Part shown: positions 6,603 through 8,635 of the stretch, piece by piece
Layout: every line of letters begins with the position of its first letter
Position numbering within the stretch: the first letter of the stretch is position 1
Source of the DNA: Planctomycetota bacterium
Lineage (GTDB): Bacteria; Planctomycetota; Planctomycetia; Pirellulales; S012-138
Reading direction: 5' to 3'
DNA: 8,635 nucleotides
Assembly (NCBI GenBank): GCA_026982835.1
Contig: JALSGI010000843.1
Location: 1-8,635 of the forward strand
Translations under genes and position numbers: made by a program
Notes under the pieces: generated by a model
Told to the model about the DNA's origin: nothing
The model's input: the letters and a program-made list of their open reading frames with translations, nothing else
The model's database searches: none

Positions 6603-8635
6603 CTAGTGGTTGAACAGGAATTCCTTGGTGTTGATCAGCGTCCAGAGGATATCTTCGTAGGCCACGTGTTTTTGGGCCTTGTGCTTTTCGATGTAATGCA
6701 GGGCCACCTCCAGCTCTTCGGGGCTGGGCAGGCGCGAATAGGCCCGCAGGTAAAGCTCTTTCACCTTTTCCGCATCGGGCCGTTTGTCGGCGGCCAGGCG
6801 TCGGGCCAGGGAGTTGCCCGAGGTGATCTTGCTGTTGATCTCCCCGGAGTTGAGCAGGTGGAGACTTTGGGCCAGGTTGGCCTCGGAGCTGCGTTCGCAC
6901 TCGCAGGCGCTGTCGCCCTGCGGGCGGCCGAAGATGGTGAGGAAGTAGTTGTTCACGCCGCTATCGGGCAGTTGCACGGCCCGCACCTCCGGCGGCAAGC
7001 CGCCGAAGCGGGTCTTCACGCCGGTGAGCTGGTCGATGGCGTCCAGCAACACCTCGGCGTGCAGCCGCTTGGGATAGTAGCGGGAGTAATTTTGCTTGTC
7101 GTGCTTGTTGTGCTCGTTGGGAACGGCACTGAGCTGGTAGGTGGTGCTTTGGCAAATGGTGCGGATGAGGGCCTTCAGATCGTAGCCGCTTTTGACGAAG
7201 TACTCGGCCAGCGCGTCCAGCAGCTCGGGGTTGCTGGGCGGGTTGGTCACCCGCATATCGTCTTCCGGCTCCACGATCCCTCGGCCCAGAAAGTGCTTCC
7301 AATAGCGGTTCACCAGCGCCCGGGCGAAGAAGGGGTTGTCCGGGGCGGTCATCCAGTCCACCAGGGCGTGGCGGGGGTCCATTTCCGGGGGCACGCCGGC
7401 CGGTGCGGCGTCCAGTCCGGTGGGTGGGACCGGGCGGCCGGTCTTCGGGTTGGTGGCCGAAGCGGCACCGCGGCGGTGGTAGATGCGCTCCTCGTTGGGG
7501 AACCGGCCCGGCTTGCGACCCACCCGCGAGAAAAACGCCGCCATGCCGTAATAGTCCTGCTGGCTCCACTTCTCGAACGGGTGGTGGTGGCAGCGGGCGC
7601 ACTGGATGCGCAGGCCCAGGAACAACTGGGCCACATCCTCCACCTGTTCGTTCACCTGCCGCACGTGGCGATACCAGGTGACCGGCGGGTGTTGGCCCAC
7701 TTCCCCGCTAGCGGCAATGATCTCCCGCACGAACTGGTCGTAGGGCTTGTTTTCCAGGAACGACTGCCGGATCCACTCGCGGAAAGCGTAGTTGCTCCGC
7801 ACGGTGACGTTGGCCTCTCGCTTGATCCGCAGCACCGCAGCCCACTTGTTGGCAAAGTAGTCGGCGTAATCGGGGCTGGCCAGCAGGCGGTCGATCAGCC
7901 GGTCTCGCTTGTGGGGGTCCTTGTCGGCCAGGAACTGCTGCACTTCTTCCAGCGTGGGCAGCCGGCCGGCAATGTCGATCGTCACCCGGCGAATAAACGT
8001 GGCATCGTCGCACACCGGCGAAGGCGGAATGCCGGATTCTTTGAGCTTGGCAAACACCTTTTCGTCGATAAAGTTCCGCACCGGGGGCATCTGGGCGATC
8101 TGCACCCCCAGCGGCACGCTGGCCTGGAACACGGCCACGTGGCCTTGGTATCGGGCCATGATGGCGGCATCGCCGGGCAGGTCCTGGGTTTGCACGAGCC
8201 CCGTTTCGCTGCACTCGGCCACCTCGGCGTTGTTGGAGTCGTATTGGGCCATGCGGGTCACGTCCCGCACCGAGCCGTCGCTGTAATGGGCCGTAACGCA
8301 AATTTGCTGTTGGCTCCCTGCGGCCAGGAGCCGCCGTCGGGGGTGCACTTCGATCCGCACCACCACCGGGTCCTTGTCGCTGCCGTAGGGCATTCCCTGG
8401 GCGATCCAGCGGCGCAGCAGGCGATACTCGGGGGAGTCCTTCTCCAGCCGCGCTCCACCGCCGTGCGGCACGGCATTGATGGCTTTGAGCAAAAGCAGGC
8501 TGCGGTCCGGAGCGGCCGGAAACAGCCGCCGCCCGCGACCTTCCTTCACCAGGTACTCGTAGTCCTCCGTGGGCGTGAAGCCCAGCAGCGAGAGCTTAAA
8601 CCCGTTCTGCCCGCTGGCCTTCCCGTGGCAGCCGC
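6603..8635 (-). CDS. PSCyt1 / Ig-like / DUF1549 (PSCyt2) / DUF1553 (PSD1) haem protein, N-terminus cut by the window edge
   Basis: The last 676 residues are visible; numbering is from the edge. The frame runs to base 8635, so the GTG at 8549 is internal. Residues 1-80 are the end of a PSCyt1 domain: the G-C-H-G-K at the edge is the second half of a CxxCH haem motif, followed by FKLSLLGF, GRRLFPAAPDRSLLLLKA and VPHGGG. Residues about 90-176 form a Big2-like Ig module (HYSDGSVRDVT). Residues about 185-370 are DUF1549, with a second haem motif CARCHH at 345-350 and PFEKW after it. Residues about 418-670 are DUF1553 (RALVNRYWKHFLGRGIVEPEDD, PKRLHAEVLLDAI, CECERSSEANL, LYLRAYSR). The family is abundant in Planctomycetes and secreted; proposed links to polymer breakdown or electron transfer are unproven. 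Signal peptide and first cysteine lie right of the window. It is followed by a hairpin and a 339-base gap, so co-transcription with the PPC gene is uncertain. Confidence 0.93.
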   Translation of the reverse strand, partial: GCHGKASGQNGFKLSLLGFTPTEDYEYLVKEGRGRRLFPAAPDRSLLLLKAINAVPHGGGARLEKDSPEYRLLRRWIAQGMPYGSDKDPVVVRIEVHPRRRLLAAGSQQQICVTAHYSDGSVRDVTRMAQYDSNNAEVAECSETGLVQTQDLPGDAAIMARYQGHVAVFQASVPLGVQIAQMPPVRNFIDEKVFAKLKESGIPPSPVCDDATFIRRVTIDIAGRLPTLEEVQQFLADKDPHKRDRLIDRLLASPDYADYFANKWAAVLRIKREANVTVRSNYAFREWIRQSFLENKPYDQFVREIIAASGEVGQHPPVTWYRHVRQVNEQVEDVAQLFLGLRIQCARCHHHPFEKWSQQDYYGMAAFFSRVGRKPGRFPNEERIYHRRGAASATNPKTGRPVPPTGLDAAPAGVPPEMDPRHALVDWMTAPDNPFFARALVNRYWKHFLGRGIVEPEDDMRVTNPPSNPELLDALAEYFVKSGYDLKALIRTICQSTTYQLSAVPNEHNKHDKQNYSRYYPKRLHAEVLLDAIDQLTGVKTRFGGLPPEVRAVQLPDSGVNNYFLTIFGRPQGDSACECERSSEANLAQSLHLLNSGEINSKITSGNSLARRLAADKRPDAEKVKELYLRAYSRLPSPEELEVALHYIEKHKAQKHVAYEDILWTLINTKEFLFNH

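Noticed and set aside
6481..6900. An overlapping minus-strand frame of 139 codons across the end of the DUF1553 gene and into the gap.
   Set aside because: It overlaps the conserved DUF1553 C-terminus in another frame and has an Arg/Pro/Gly-rich translation typical of a shadow frame.

Overview
The window looks like a piece of a high-GC planctomycete chromosome. All four genes belong to secreted families that are strongly expanded in Planctomycetes: DUF1501, PSCyt1/PSCyt2 (DUF1549)/PSD1 (DUF1553), PPC-domain proteins, and WD40 proteins with an N-terminal c-type cytochrome motif. A Pirellulales-like source is plausible, but the genus cannot be fixed from the sequence.

Layout. Positions 1-234 (+) hold the last 77 codons of a DUF1501 protein whose body lies to the left of the window. 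Positions 240-309 form a compact tail-to-tail terminator region made of two hairpins. The other three genes are all on the minus strand and read from right to left. First is a PSCyt1/Ig-like/DUF1549/DUF1553 haem protein (6603-8635), cut by the right edge inside its first haem motif. After a 339-base gap with no supported gene comes a 952-residue PPC/Ig-like secreted protein (3405-6263). After a further 96 bases comes a 1001-residue WD40 protein with one CxxCH site (303-3308). For both complete genes, a Shine-Dalgarno sequence and a signal peptide place the start downstream of the longest possible start.

How the genes may work together. Every complete product has an export signal, and the three minus-strand genes carry three c-type haem sites between them, so an extracytoplasmic haem-protein and scaffold assembly is the natural reading. 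Its substrate and electron partners are unknown, and these families have no settled biochemical role. The PPC and WD40 proteins both contain a long charged coiled coil inside otherwise beta-rich architecture, with a similar hinge motif, which suggests contact with each other or with the cell surface. A large hairpin and a candidate promoter or operator region lie in the 339-base gap, so the PPC-WD40 pair may be a transcription unit separate from the DUF1549/DUF1553 gene.

No tRNA, rRNA, CRISPR array, insertion sequence or phage gene was seen. The interest lies in the architecture of the WD40 and PPC proteins, not in a recognisable defence or mobile system.
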